From Bacillota bacterium (lineage in GTDB: Bacteria > Bacillota > Bacilli > Alicyclobacillales > SLC66), in the NCBI GenBank assembly GCA_021805735.1, contig JAJZEE010000019.1, positions 1-47,622 of the forward strand: 47,622 nucleotides of DNA, given 5' to 3'. The notes beneath the pieces are model-generated. The model was not told the DNA's origin. It did not search any database and saw only the letters and a program-made list of their open reading frames with translations. How positions within the stretch are numbered: the first letter of the stretch is position 1; each line of letters opens with the position of its first letter. This document shows positions 1 through 7,739 of the stretch, one piece after another. A program made the position numbers and the translations under genes.

Positions 1-1
1 T

Positions 2-148
2 CTGCTAGTACCAGTATGGATCTTCAATTATCAAGGAACAAGAAACATTTTCATGCTTGGTGGTGGCCATCAGGCCATGGTAGTTTTGAACAGGCTCTAT
101 AAGTACACCACGGCAGGGAAGAAGTTTCCGCCGGATCGGCCACGATGA
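2..148 (+). CDS. C-terminal end of an unidentified protein (partial)
   Basis: An open frame enters from the left edge and ends at TGA 146-148, giving 48 residues of a C-terminus. It reads through a hydrophobic/aromatic stretch (VPVWIFNYQGTRNIF), then a glycine-rich GGGHQ and a basic tail ending in PPDRPR. I do not recognise the family and no start is visible, so this could also be a chance open frame. The following gene lies on the opposite strand. Confidence 0.35.
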   Translation: MLVPVWIFNYQGTRNIFMLGGGHQAMVVLNRLYKYTTAGKKFPPDRPR

Positions 149-212
149 CCCACACGTTTTGATGCTCTGGTATTGTCATGATCACAGAATCAGGCCCATC
201 CGCCGACAACGC

Positions 213-1073
213 TCACCACAGCCCGCGGATGAGTGATTCTGATGAGGGAACGGTCCGGTTCTCCAAGAAGCGTTTCACGATGGTATTCCACGTAGACGCT
301 GATTCAAAATATGGAGAATGTCCGGCCCCGGGAATTTCTACAGTCAGCGCTCCAGGCACAGATGCTGCCAAAACCCTGATCAGTGGCGCGGGGATGGTCT
401 GATCGTTCTCACCGAAGACGAACAGAACTGGGCAATCAACCTTGGCAATCCGGTCAGAATCATACGCGGTTGCCAGAAGCTTCGCCATCATGGCTGCATT
501 GGAGCGTTCTGCGCCAAAACTGCCGATCACTTGGTAGAGGTAGGAAAGCGCAAGATCTCGTTCGGACAGACGCTCGTCTATGGCTTGATGTAGCCCCAGG
601 AACTGAGTTTCCGGTCGGTCAGGGGCGAGTCTCTGAACAGCACTGTGGACGATTTCTGGCGGCAGGGGAATTCCGGCGGTTGTGGAAGCCAATGTGAGGG
701 AGCGAACTCGATCAGGCGCTTCCACCGCAAAACCTAATACCGCCCAACCACCCATCGACTGACCTATGAGATGAGCTCGGTCAATGTCAAGATGATCGAG
801 CAGGTCACGCAAATCCTTCACTGCGGTGGCCGGACTGCACTTGCGCGCACTGTCTGTCGATCTGCCGAAGCCGCGTTGGTCCCAGACGACGACTTGATAT
901 TGGCTTGCGAATGCCGCCACTTGTTGATACCAAATGCCGCCGTTGCCCCCCAACCCGTGACAAAATACTACGGGTTCCCCCGCACCGACCGTTTCATAGT
1001 ACAGTTTCTCGTCGTCGACCAATAGGAAACCAGGTTCGCGCGGAATTGCACGCATTCCCTCTGGATACGCCAT
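213..1073 (-). CDS. alpha/beta-fold hydrolase
   Basis: This 286-residue protein has the full layout of the alpha/beta hydrolase superfamily: an oxyanion-hole HGLGG near residue 39, the nucleophile elbow GQSMGG (Ser106), the acid in GENDQ (Asp224) and the late histidine in GAGHSP (His252). It has no signal peptide and should be cytoplasmic. Substrate is unknown; the family includes esterases, lactonases and C-C hydrolases. I chose the ATG at 1073 (MAYPEG) because a GAGAGAAGG ribosome site lies about eight bases before it; an in-frame ATG 13 codons upstream (1112) lacks one. The gene stands alone, facing the left edge, with the Uma2 gene upstream on the same strand. Confidence 0.85.
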   Translation of the reverse strand: MAYPEGMRAIPREPGFLLVDDEKLYYETVGAGEPVVFCHGLGGNGGIWYQQVAAFASQYQVVVWDQRGFGRSTDSARKCSPATAVKDLRDLLDHLDIDRAHLIGQSMGGWAVLGFAVEAPDRVRSLTLASTTAGIPLPPEIVHSAVQRLAPDRPETQFLGLHQAIDERLSERDLALSYLYQVIGSFGAERSNAAMMAKLLATAYDSDRIAKVDCPVLFVFGENDQTIPAPLIRVLAASVPGALTVEIPGAGHSPYFESASTWNTIVKRFLENRTVPSSESLIRGLW

Positions 1074-1177
1074 GCTTTCTACCTTCTCTCGTTGAAACCA
1101 TGCTCTGCCCATGCTTGCATCAAGTTTATCATCGACGAACCTCTTCCGCTACGGCGGGAAGCGCTAAGTTGAATGCC

Positions 1178-1720
1178 CTACGGGGTCGTGAACACCTGCT
1201 TCAAATCGATGGCCAGGTCGGGAAATATGCCGACCTGGAGAGTAGCCGTATTTTCGTACACATCGGGTTCTGCATACTTGTCGTCTGCGCCAAGTTGGTA
1301 GACCTCGACGTACTCCGTGAGCGGGTCGACGATCCAGAACTCGCGCACGCCTTCGCGCTCGTATTTGCGCAGCTTGATCCGGCGATCCTTGGCGGATGTG
1401 GAAGGCGACAGGATCTCGACGATCAGGTCGGGAACGCCGACGCAACCCCTGTGCTGCAGTTTGCCCGGATCACAGACGAGCGTGATATCCGGTTCCACAT
1501 GCTCATCTTCATCCTCGACTCGGAACCATACCCCGAATGGAGCATGGAATACTTGACATGACTTTCCTTGCAGATAGACGTAAAATAGGGCGTACAGACT
1601 TCCGCTCACTCTTTGATGCGGCGTCGATGGCGGCGGGGACATGTCATACACGACGCCGTCGATCATCTCCCACCGCGTCATTTCATACTGAGGGGAGGAC
1701 TCCTTGGTGCGGTCGGCCAC
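1178..1720 (-). CDS. Uma2 family endonuclease (DUF820)
   Basis: The 180-residue protein matches the Uma2/DUF820 family, a PD-(D/E)XK-like restriction-nuclease fold that is abundant in cyanobacteria and scattered in Bacillota. Visible hallmarks are YEMIDGVVYDMSPPP near the N-terminus, HVEPDITLVCD in the centre, PDLIVEILSPST and the following RRIKLRKYEREGVREFWIVDP. The acidic residues in the EPDI and VEILS motifs with the K in the RIKL segment are the expected catalytic set. Cellular role is unknown; many copies are associated with mobile or defence regions. Length is normal for the family. It lies upstream of the hydrolase on the same strand and divergent from the phe leader. Confidence 0.85.
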   Translation of the reverse strand: MADRTKESSPQYEMTRWEMIDGVVYDMSPPPSTPHQRVSGSLYALFYVYLQGKSCQVFHAPFGVWFRVEDEDEHVEPDITLVCDPGKLQHRGCVGVPDLIVEILSPSTSAKDRRIKLRKYEREGVREFWIVDPLTEYVEVYQLGADDKYAEPDVYENTATLQVGIFPDLAIDLKQVFTTP

Positions 1721-1964
1721 TGCGGATCATTCCCTTTCCCGGTTTGATTTCCATATGTACTCAGTGTAACGACCGGGTATCGCGGCGGCAAGAGGCTGAC
1801 AAAGAATTTGCCGACTGGCGTTTCGATTATACTTGTGAACTTGCGCGCCACCAACAACGGTGAATTCCCACTCTCGCTTTTGTTCGCAGGTTACGGACAG
1901 ATGATTGGACACAGTGAGGTTTCTTAACGAGTGACTGGCGGAAACAAGGACATAAGACGCATGG

Positions 1965-1993
1965 TTGCGGGCGAGACGCGCATGCTGTATCAT
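1965..1993 (+). promoter_or_regulatory. candidate sigma-A promoter of the pheST leader
   Basis: TTGCGG (1965-1970) and TATCAT (1988-1993) are separated by 17 bp, which puts the transcript start near 2000, just before the first conserved T-box bulge. Both hexamers match the consensus only partly, so this is inferred mainly from position. Confidence 0.4.
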
Positions 1994-2004
1994 GGTGGAA
2001 ACTG

Positions 2005-2290
2005 ATGACCGAGAGAGTACCTTGGCTTGCCCTTGTACAAGGGACGGCGCGCCGTGACTGAAAGCGCGCCGCATGCGGCGCCAGGCGAAGTTCACTCGCG
2101 AGGCGATGTGCTGAACTGGAAGTAGGCAGATCCGCAGATCCCGCGTTACCGGGATGCATGAGGGAAGCGCCATGGCGGAAGTCAATCGCGCCGGATGCCG
2201 CCGTACGGGGCTTAGCGCGGGTGTTGATGGAACAGCTTCCGAATAAGGGTGGTACCACGAAGTTTTCGTCCCTTGGCGAAGGCTTTTTTT
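2005..2290 (+). promoter_or_regulatory. T-box leader (phenylalanine) of pheST
   Basis: This is a tRNA-sensing T-box riboswitch. The 14-nt T-box sequence AGGGTGGTACCACG lies at 2246-2259 and is followed by a hairpin with a T-run. The Stem I hallmark GAGAGAGTA is at about 2011-2019 and a GTGACTGAAAG distal-loop-like stretch is at about 2054. A TTC triplet in the context GTTCAC (2091-2093) is the best specifier candidate and fits phenylalanine, agreeing with the downstream pheS and pheT. Uncharged tRNA-Phe would pair with the T-box bulge and favour read-through. The exact start and internal stems were not folded. Confidence 0.85.
2265..2290 (+). terminator. T-box regulated intrinsic terminator
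   Basis: TTCGTC and GGCGAA (one G-T wobble) close over a CCTT loop and run into an uninterrupted stretch of seven or eight T. The 5' half of this region overlaps the antiterminator formed with the T-box sequence at 2246. Confidence 0.75.
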
Positions 2291-2308
2291 GTGCTTTCTG
2301 ACGCAGGC

Positions 2309-2422
2309 AGGATGCTGTAGTTTCCATAGGACTCTTTATTTCCTGCAGGATTCTTTATTTACCGTAAAATGCTTTGTTCTCCTTAGGATTCTTGATTTCC
2401 GGTAGGATGTTTAGTTACCCGA
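2309..2422 (+). repeat. six imperfect 19-bp tandem repeats in the pheS 5' leader
   Basis: Six head-to-tail 19-bp units start at 2309, 2328, 2347, 2366, 2385 and 2404. The consensus is close to AGGATTCTTTATTTCCGGT; the third unit from the end (2366) is the most divergent. They lie after the T-box terminator and about 100 bp before the pheS start, so they are in the read-through mRNA only. The unit length is not a multiple of three and no ORF with a ribosome site uses them. Function unknown. Confidence 0.8.
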
Positions 2423-2523
2423 GACGGTGGATCGCGCTCGACACAGTGCTCCCACATGCAAGAGGGCGCGAAACGGCAAGAAGGCATGAAGGCGAAGGAC
2501 ACACAGAACGGGGTGGAGAAGGC

Positions 2524-3552
2524 TTGAAGAACAAACTGTTGGCCCTGCGCGATGTCGCGTTGTTGCGTCTTGAACAGCTGGATCTCGAAGCGTGGCGCGT
2601 GGAATATTTGGGCAAGAAAGGCGAGTTGGCGACTGTGCTGAGAGGGATGGCGACATTGTCGGCGGAGGAGCGGCCTGTCATTGGACTGGTCGCCAACGAA
2701 GTGCGGGCCGACCTTGAAGAGGCGTTCGTCGCGCGCAAGGCGGAACTGGACAGTCGCCAGGCGGCGCTGCGCGAGCAGGCTGAGACCATCGACGTGACCC
2801 TTGCGGGGCGCACTCCTTATCTGGGCGCTGAACATCCACTGCGCAAGGTCATCCGGCGGATTGAAGATATCTTTATCGGCTTCGGGTTTACGGTGGAGGA
2901 CGGTCCCGAAGTGGAACTCGACCGATACAACTTCGAAGCGCTCAATCTGCCCAAGGATCACCCGGCAAGAGATATGCAGGACACGTTTTATCTGACGGAA
3001 GAGATTCTGCTGCGGACGCATACATCGCCTGTGCAGGCCCGCACGCTGGAACGCAGGTGTCCGGAAACGCCGATTCGGATCGTGGTGCCGGGTCGTGTGT
3101 ACAGACGGGATGATGACGATGCGACACATTCCCACGCCTTCATGCAGATTGAGGCGCTGGTCGTCGACCACGGGATCCGGATGAGCGATTTGAAAGGAAT
3201 ACTGTTGCAGTTTGCCCGCGATTTGTTTGGCGCCGATCAGGAGATCCGTTTGCGTCCCAGTTTCTTTCCCTTCACCGAACCGAGCGCGGAGATGGACATC
3301 CGCTGCATCTACTGCCACGGCGATGGTTGTTCGACGTGCAAACATACGGGCTGGATCGAAATACTTGGTTGCGGAATGGTTCATCCGCATGTACTGGAAG
3401 CGGGCGGATACGACACCAGTTCACTAACGGGATTCGCCATCGGCATGGGTGTCGAACGAATCGCCATGCTCTCCTATCAAGTGGAGGATATCCGGCAATT
3501 TTACCTGAACGATGTCCGTCTGCTTGAACAGTTCGCAACGCTGACGCGCTAG
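2524..3552 (+). CDS. pheS: phenylalanyl-tRNA synthetase alpha subunit
   Basis: PheS is the catalytic subunit of the alpha2-beta2 enzyme that charges tRNA-Phe. I start it at TTG 2524 ([18 protein letters not shown]), preceded by a GGGTGGAGAA ribosome site; this gives 342 residues, normal for the family, whereas the longer frame from ATG 2374 would run through the tandem repeats. The N-terminal coiled-coil region (about 1-85) is followed by the class II core: the ITTT-free motif 2 region around [13 protein letters not shown], the [20 protein letters not shown] segment and motif 3 [14 protein letters not shown] near the C-terminus. It is the first gene of an operon with pheT 10 bp downstream and is controlled by the upstream T-box. 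Confidence 0.97.
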   Translation: MKNKLLALRDVALLRLEQLDLEAWRVEYLGKKGELATVLRGMATLSAEERPVIGLVANEVRADLEEAFVARKAELDSRQAALREQAETIDVTLAGRTPYLGAEHPLRKVIRRIEDIFIGFGFTVEDGPEVELDRYNFEALNLPKDHPARDMQDTFYLTEEILLRTHTSPVQARTLERRCPETPIRIVVPGRVYRRDDDDATHSHAFMQIEALVVDHGIRMSDLKGILLQFARDLFGADQEIRLRPSFFPFTEPSAEMDIRCIYCHGDGCSTCKHTGWIEILGCGMVHPHVLEAGGYDTSSLTGFAIGMGVERIAMLSYQVEDIRQFYLNDVRLLEQFATLTR

Positions 3553-3562
3553 GGGTGACGAC

Positions 3563-6013
3563 ATGAAAATTACGTGGAACTGGCTCTCCCAATACGTGGA
3601 TTTGCAGGGATTGACTCCGGAACAAGTAGCGGAGGATTTGACAAACGCGGGAATTCCGGTTGAATATCTGGCGCCTGTGGCAACGGGCATAGAGAATGTT
3701 GTCGTCGGGCATGTCAAGTCTGCGAATCAGCACCCAAACGCGGATCGGCTGCGTGTGTGCACGGTCGCAGTCGGTGCGGCGGAGGATCTGACCATTGTCT
3801 GTGGGGCGGCCAATGTTGCCGCAGGTCAGCGGGTGCCTGTCGCTCTGGCCGGGGCGCGTCTGCCGCAGGGACCCATTGGAAAATCCACGCTGCGCGGAGT
3901 AGCCTCGGAAGGTATGATCTGTTCCGCGTCTGAACTGGGTCTTGATGTGCGACTGCTGCCCAAGGATCAGACAACGGGCATCTTCGTCCTGCCCGCCGAC
4001 GCTCCTGTGGGCGAGAGCATCGTCGAATACCTGGAACTCAGCGACATGGTCATGGAACTGGAACTGACTCCGAACCGCAGCGATTGTCTGTCCCTGCGCG
4101 GGGTGGCTTATGAGGTTGCGGCGCTCTACAGCCGCAAAGTCAGCATGCAGGCGCCGCAACTGCGGACGCCGCCGCAGGCGGAACGGCCCCTGAAAGTGGA
4201 GATCGCGACTGACAGGTGCATGGCGTACGCCGGTCAGGTGGTCTCTGGATTGTCTTTGCGCCCCGCTCCTTTATGGATGCAGATGCGGCTACTCGCGGTT
4301 GGTGTGCGGCCAATCAACAATATCGTCGATATTACCAATTATGTCATGTTTGAATGGGGGCAGCCGCTGCACGCGTTTGACTATGACGCGATAGCGGGCG
4401 GGCATATCATCGTCCGCGACGCGCAGAGAGAGGAAGCGCTCGTTACCCTTGACGGCCAGGCGCGCGCTCTCGAACCCGCCATGACCGTGATCGCCGATCC
4501 TGAAAAGGCGCTTGGCCTGGCGGGTGTGATGGGCGGGGAGAGCAGCGAAGTGACCGCAAACACGCGCGCGGTCGTGATCGAATCGGCGCTGTTTGATCCG
4601 CTGCAAACGCGGCGCACCGGCAAGCGACTGCAACTGCGCTCCGAGGCCGGTATGAGGTTTGAAAAAGGGATCGATCCCGCAGCGACATTGCCGGCGCTTG
4701 CTCGCGCTGTGGAACTCCTGTGCGCGTATGGAGGCGGCGCGATCGCCAGTGGCCCGCGGCTTGCGGGAGCGGCGCTGGCGGATGCGAACACGAGACACGA
4801 TGCTGTCCGGCAAGTCGCCGTGAGGGCTGATCGCGCCACCGCTGTGCTAGGCTTTACAGTCGACATCGAACAGATACTGTCCGTTTGCGAACGTCTCCAG
4901 TTTGCGGCTCGCGAAGAGAATGGAACTGTTCTGGTGGATGTGCCGTCGCGCAGGCCGGATATCCGGATTGAAGAGGATCTGATAGAGGAAATCGCCCGTC
5001 TGATCGGGTATGACCATATTCCTGCCACCATGATTGCAGGTTCGCTCACTGCGGGTGGATTGTCTAATGAGCAACAACTGACGCGCGTGGCCACGGATCA
5101 TCTGATCGCGCTCGGGATGCAGCAAGTGGTCACCTATTCCTTTGTAACTCCGGCAGTGGCGGAACGCACGCGGTTGCAGCCGGATGACGAATTGCGCCGC
5201 ATGATTCCTCTGTTGCATCCCCTGTCGGAGGAGCGCAGCGTGCTTCGTACGATGATGCTGCCATCTTTGCTGGAGGTTGCCGAGTATAACGTCAACAGAC
5301 GGCAGCTCGATCTGCGTCTGTTTGAAATCGGCACAGTATATCTTCCTGAATCGCTGCCGCTGCAAAAACAACCGACAGAACGAAGAGTGATTGCGGGGCT
5401 GCTGATCGGGCAGGCACAGGCGCCGTCGCCTTTAAGCGAATCGCGGAGCATTGACTTCTTTGACGTAAAGGGCATGGTCGAGAGTCTGCTCAAGCGAATT
5501 GGAGTGGACGCCGCTGCGCAATATACGCGTTCGATGGCTCCCTTTCTGCATGGGGGGCAGGCCGCAGACATCACGGCGGCAGGATCCCCGATTGGTGTGA
5601 TCGGGAAATTGCGCCAGGAGGTATGCGCGAATTTTGGAATCGACCTGACTGACGCCTTCTATTTCGAGTTATCGGTGGAGGCGCTGTTGCCTCTGATTCG
5701 CGAACGTCTCCATGTTGTGGAATTGCCGCGCTTCCCCGGCACTTTGCGCGACCTGGCCCTGGTCGTCAATCGCGCCTTGCCAGTCAGTGAATTGCTCACC
5801 GCAGTGCGGTCAGTGGCGGGGCCGCTTCTCGATGATGTGCGGGTGTTCGACGTTTATACCGGAGAGCATGTGGGCATAGAGGAGAAGAGTGTCGCATTGC
5901 GTCTCTCTTTTCGGTCGCGTGAACGGACGCTTACAGATGAAGACTTGCAGAAACCCATTGCGGCGGTTCTCGACGCCGTAACAATCGCTTACGGCGCTTC
6001 ATTGCGTGGATAG
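3563..6013 (+). CDS. pheT: phenylalanyl-tRNA synthetase beta subunit
   Basis: The 816-residue PheT has the standard bacterial domain order: the N-terminal MKITWNWLSQYVD start, a tRNA-binding OB-fold at about residues 40-150 (VVVGHVKSANQHPNADRLRVC), the B3/B4 editing region that hydrolyses mis-charged Tyr-tRNA-Phe, the B5 DNA-binding-like domain (about 400-475), the catalytic-like core, and a C-terminal FDX-ACB anticodon-binding domain beginning near PRFPGTLRDLALVV. Length is normal. It is co-transcribed with pheS. No rnhC follows, unlike the Bacillus subtilis order; instead a repeat-filled gap separates it from zapA. Confidence 0.97.
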   Translation: MKITWNWLSQYVDLQGLTPEQVAEDLTNAGIPVEYLAPVATGIENVVVGHVKSANQHPNADRLRVCTVAVGAAEDLTIVCGAANVAAGQRVPVALAGARLPQGPIGKSTLRGVASEGMICSASELGLDVRLLPKDQTTGIFVLPADAPVGESIVEYLELSDMVMELELTPNRSDCLSLRGVAYEVAALYSRKVSMQAPQLRTPPQAERPLKVEIATDRCMAYAGQVVSGLSLRPAPLWMQMRLLAVGVRPINNIVDITNYVMFEWGQPLHAFDYDAIAGGHIIVRDAQREEALVTLDGQARALEPAMTVIADPEKALGLAGVMGGESSEVTANTRAVVIESALFDPLQTRRTGKRLQLRSEAGMRFEKGIDPAATLPALARAVELLCAYGGGAIASGPRLAGAALADANTRHDAVRQVAVRADRATAVLGFTVDIEQILSVCERLQFAAREENGTVLVDVPSRRPDIRIEEDLIEEIARLIGYDHIPATMIAGSLTAGGLSNEQQLTRVATDHLIALGMQQVVTYSFVTPAVAERTRLQPDDELRRMIPLLHPLSEERSVLRTMMLPSLLEVAEYNVNRRQLDLRLFEIGTVYLPESLPLQKQPTERRVIAGLLIGQAQAPSPLSESRSIDFFDVKGMVESLLKRIGVDAAAQYTRSMAPFLHGGQAADITAAGSPIGVIGKLRQEVCANFGIDLTDAFYFELSVEALLPLIRERLHVVELPRFPGTLRDLALVVNRALPVSELLTAVRSVAGPLLDDVRVFDVYTGEHVGIEEKSVALRLSFRSRERTLTDEDLQKPIAAVLDAVTIAYGASLRG

Positions 6014-6020
6014 ACTGCCA

Positions 6021-6096
6021 TCTCTGAGCAGGGTCACAGCATATGAATCCGGCTGGCAGGAACGGCCGTGCGTTTTTCCGGGATAGACCACCATGC
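6021..6096 (+). repeat. right half-copy of the long-hairpin repeat (family A)
   Basis: Starting at CTGAGCAGG, the sequence matches the right arm (GTCACAGCATATGAATCC) and the conserved tail (GGCAGGAACGGCCG then TTTTCCGGGATAG) of the repeats at 6169 and 36019. The left arm is missing, because the pheT coding region and stop lie there. It ends with the ACCATGCC seen after other copies. It is best read as a truncated element. Confidence 0.75.
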
Positions 6097-6168
6097 CGCC
6101 GCGCGGCACCATCAGGGAATGAAAAAGGCGCGGCAAGGTTTTTCACGGATGCAAGACCCACTATGGGA

Positions 6169-6276
6169 GGAGTCATATATTGCGCCCGTCGCGAGTTTAG
6201 CGACAGCGCTGTCTGAGCAGGGGCGCAATATATGACTCCGACCGGCAGGAACGACCGATTTTCCGGGATAGGGGCG
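6169..6276 (+). repeat. long-hairpin repeat family A, copy A1
   Basis: The arms GGAGTCATATATTGCGCCC (6169-6187) and its perfect complement (6221-6239) enclose a 33-nt loop containing GCGAGTTTAGCG and GTCTGAGCAG. A conserved tail follows, ending in TTTTCCGGGATAG at about 6271. Compared with the copy at 36019, the arm differs at four positions and every one is matched by a compensating change in the other arm. The element lies between pheT and zapA; the ATG at 6280 that would extend zapA lies in the tail region and is likely not a real start. Confidence 0.9.
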
Positions 6277-6357
6277 ACCATGCCGTTCTTTGCCAGACGG
6301 CAGAAGCAGGAATCTGCACTCCAATCACGAATAGACAAGCGTGCGGAGGTGGCTTAT

Positions 6358-6618
6358 GTGACTGAGGGGCAAAATCGCGTCAAAGTCGATATATTCGGAC
6401 AGGTGTACACGCTGCGGGGCCCCACCTCGCCCGAACGCCTGACGCGCCTTGCCGCGCTTGTCGATGAGAAGATGAATGCGCTGTTCGCGCAGAATCCGCG
6501 CTTGGATTTGCAGACTCTGGCGGTCCTGACGGCTTTGAACCTGGCGCAGGAATATGATGATATCGCGAGAGAATACGAGACATTGCTTGATGCTTTGGAA
6601 GAAGAAGCGAGGTCGTGA
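6358..6618 (+). CDS. zapA: cell division protein ZapA
   Basis: ZapA binds and bundles FtsZ at the division ring. The 86-residue protein from GTG 6358 (TEGQNRVKVDIFGQVYTLRG) has the family's beta-hairpin head (about 5-25), then PERLTRLAALVDEKMN and a long helical coiled coil (LDLQTLAVLTALNLAQEYDD to the end). GGAGGTGG at about 6345-6352 supports this start. An in-frame ATG at 6280 would add 26 residues but comes from the tail of the repeat element and lacks a comparable ribosome site. The neighbours pheT and cvpA match the usual Bacilli order. Confidence 0.9.
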   Translation: MTEGQNRVKVDIFGQVYTLRGPTSPERLTRLAALVDEKMNALFAQNPRLDLQTLAVLTALNLAQEYDDIAREYETLLDALEEEARS

Positions 6619-6648
6619 TGGTTACCCCGCGATAAGGGGATATGTGAT

Positions 6649-7203
6649 ATGGATATTGCTGATTGGGTTATTGTCGCTGTTTTGCTGTTTAGCGCCTGGG
6701 ATGGCTACAGAACAGGATTTGTCGCGCAGTTAGTACGGCTTTTTGGCACTGTAATCGCCTATGTATCCGCGTGGCAGTTCCACGGTCTGCTCACGCCGAC
6801 TCTGGATCACTGGTTGCGCGCGACCGTTTTGAAACACATACACTCTCCGTCAGTAGTACCGGCGCTTGGTCTGTTTAACACCGGCAACACCGTGGGCACG
6901 CTTGCGCAAGCGATAGCGAGCGCTCTTTCGTTCGGCATTGTATTTTACATTTCTCTCATCGTCATTCGTTATGCGGGCCATTTGTTAGGAACTGTGTTCA
7001 GTCTTCCGGTGTTGTCATTTGTCAACAGGGTAACCGGGCTCGCGGCTGGCGTGGTGGTTGCTTTCCTGTTAATTGCCGTGCTGATCAGCGTTGCCTCCTA
7101 TCTGCCCATGTCGCCAGTCAAGACGCAGATTCGCCACTCCGCTCTGGCGCCCATGTTCCGTCAGCCCGTTCGCGAACTCGTCAAAATCGAAGGCGGCCTG
7201 TAG
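6649..7203 (+). CDS. cvpA: CvpA family membrane protein
   Basis: The 184-residue protein has four hydrophobic segments (about 4-20, 25-45, 85-112 and 128-150) and begins with MDIADWVIVAVLLFSAWDGYRTGF, typical of CvpA/YshB proteins. Family members were first named for colicin V production in Escherichia coli; the role in Bacilli is not established. Start ATG 6649 follows a GATAAGGGG-type ribosome site. It lies 30 bp behind zapA and probably shares its transcript. Confidence 0.9.
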   Translation: MDIADWVIVAVLLFSAWDGYRTGFVAQLVRLFGTVIAYVSAWQFHGLLTPTLDHWLRATVLKHIHSPSVVPALGLFNTGNTVGTLAQAIASALSFGIVFYISLIVIRYAGHLLGTVFSLPVLSFVNRVTGLAAGVVVAFLLIAVLISVASYLPMSPVKTQIRHSALAPMFRQPVRELVKIEGGL

Positions 7204-7204
7204 G

Positions 7205-7258
7205 GCGGCAGCGCAGGCAGGCAGGAGTGCGGACTGGGTCCGTTCCCGCCTGTGCCGC
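7205..7258 (+). terminator. candidate hairpin at the end of cvpA
   Basis: GCGGCA (7205-7210) pairs with TGCCGC (7253-7258) and CAGGC (7214-7218) with GCCTG (7248-7252), with a three-base bulge. No T-run follows on either strand, so a terminator function between the convergent cvpA and holin-like genes is only inferred from position. Confidence 0.3.
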
Positions 7259-7290
7259 TGCAGGTCTTGCCCTTATTGAGTCGTCGCCGA

Positions 7291-7629
7291 CTAATCCTTG
7301 GCGCTGCGCATGGTGGTCGGAACAAAGAGGTCCACGATCCCAATGATCAGCGACGCGAGCAACGCGCCGAGCACCGTGACATGCATGCCTGGCACGATCG
7401 CCTGGGCCAGGAAGATAACGACGGCGCCGACAAGGAATCCGATCAACCCCCTACCGTAAGGTGAGATGTTTTGACCGAAGACACGTTCAAAGACCCACCC
7501 GATGGCTGCGATTACCACGGCTGCAAGTAGTGCTGTCCAGAATCCCGAGACGTGGAACCCAGGGTCTATCAGGTCAATGAACATCAGGACAAGAGCGGAA
7601 ACGACGAATCGGACGATTGTTCCGAGCAT
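7291..7629 (-). CDS. phage holin family 4 (YvlD-like) membrane protein
   Basis: A 112-residue protein with four predicted membrane spans separated by short turns (MLGTIVRFVVSALVLMFI, GFWTALLAAVVIAAIGWVF, GLIGFLVGAVVIFLAQAI, VLGALLASLIIGIVDLFV). It fits the small membrane family named after phage holins (PF04020; YvlD of Bacillus subtilis). Despite the name, chromosomal members are not known to be lytic; some are linked to envelope stress responses. GGAGGTGG seven bases before the ATG supports the start at 7629. It is transcribed against cvpA and away from mutS2. Confidence 0.85.
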   Translation of the reverse strand: MLGTIVRFVVSALVLMFIDLIDPGFHVSGFWTALLAAVVIAAIGWVFERVFGQNISPYGRGLIGFLVGAVVIFLAQAIVPGMHVTVLGALLASLIIGIVDLFVPTTMRSAKD

Positions 7630-7739
7630 CTATGATCCACCTCCATGTATGTCCGCTTGCTGTAGTGTTTCCCGAACAGCGGGGAATCATGAGACCATAT
7701 GACGATCGCGCGCCGATCGGCTCGGGAAGTGAGTAGACG

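Noticed and set aside
2309-2422. Possible CRISPR array in the 19-bp repeats
   Set aside because: The units are directly head to tail with no spacers, and no cas genes are near.
2383-3390. 335-codon reverse frame opposite pheS
   Set aside because: Shadow of pheS, and it also reads through the tandem repeats; no family is recognisable.
6232-6357. Upstream extension of zapA to ATG 6232 or 6280
   Set aside because: Both starts lie in or directly after the repeat element tail and lack a ribosome site as good as the GGAGGTGG before GTG 6358.
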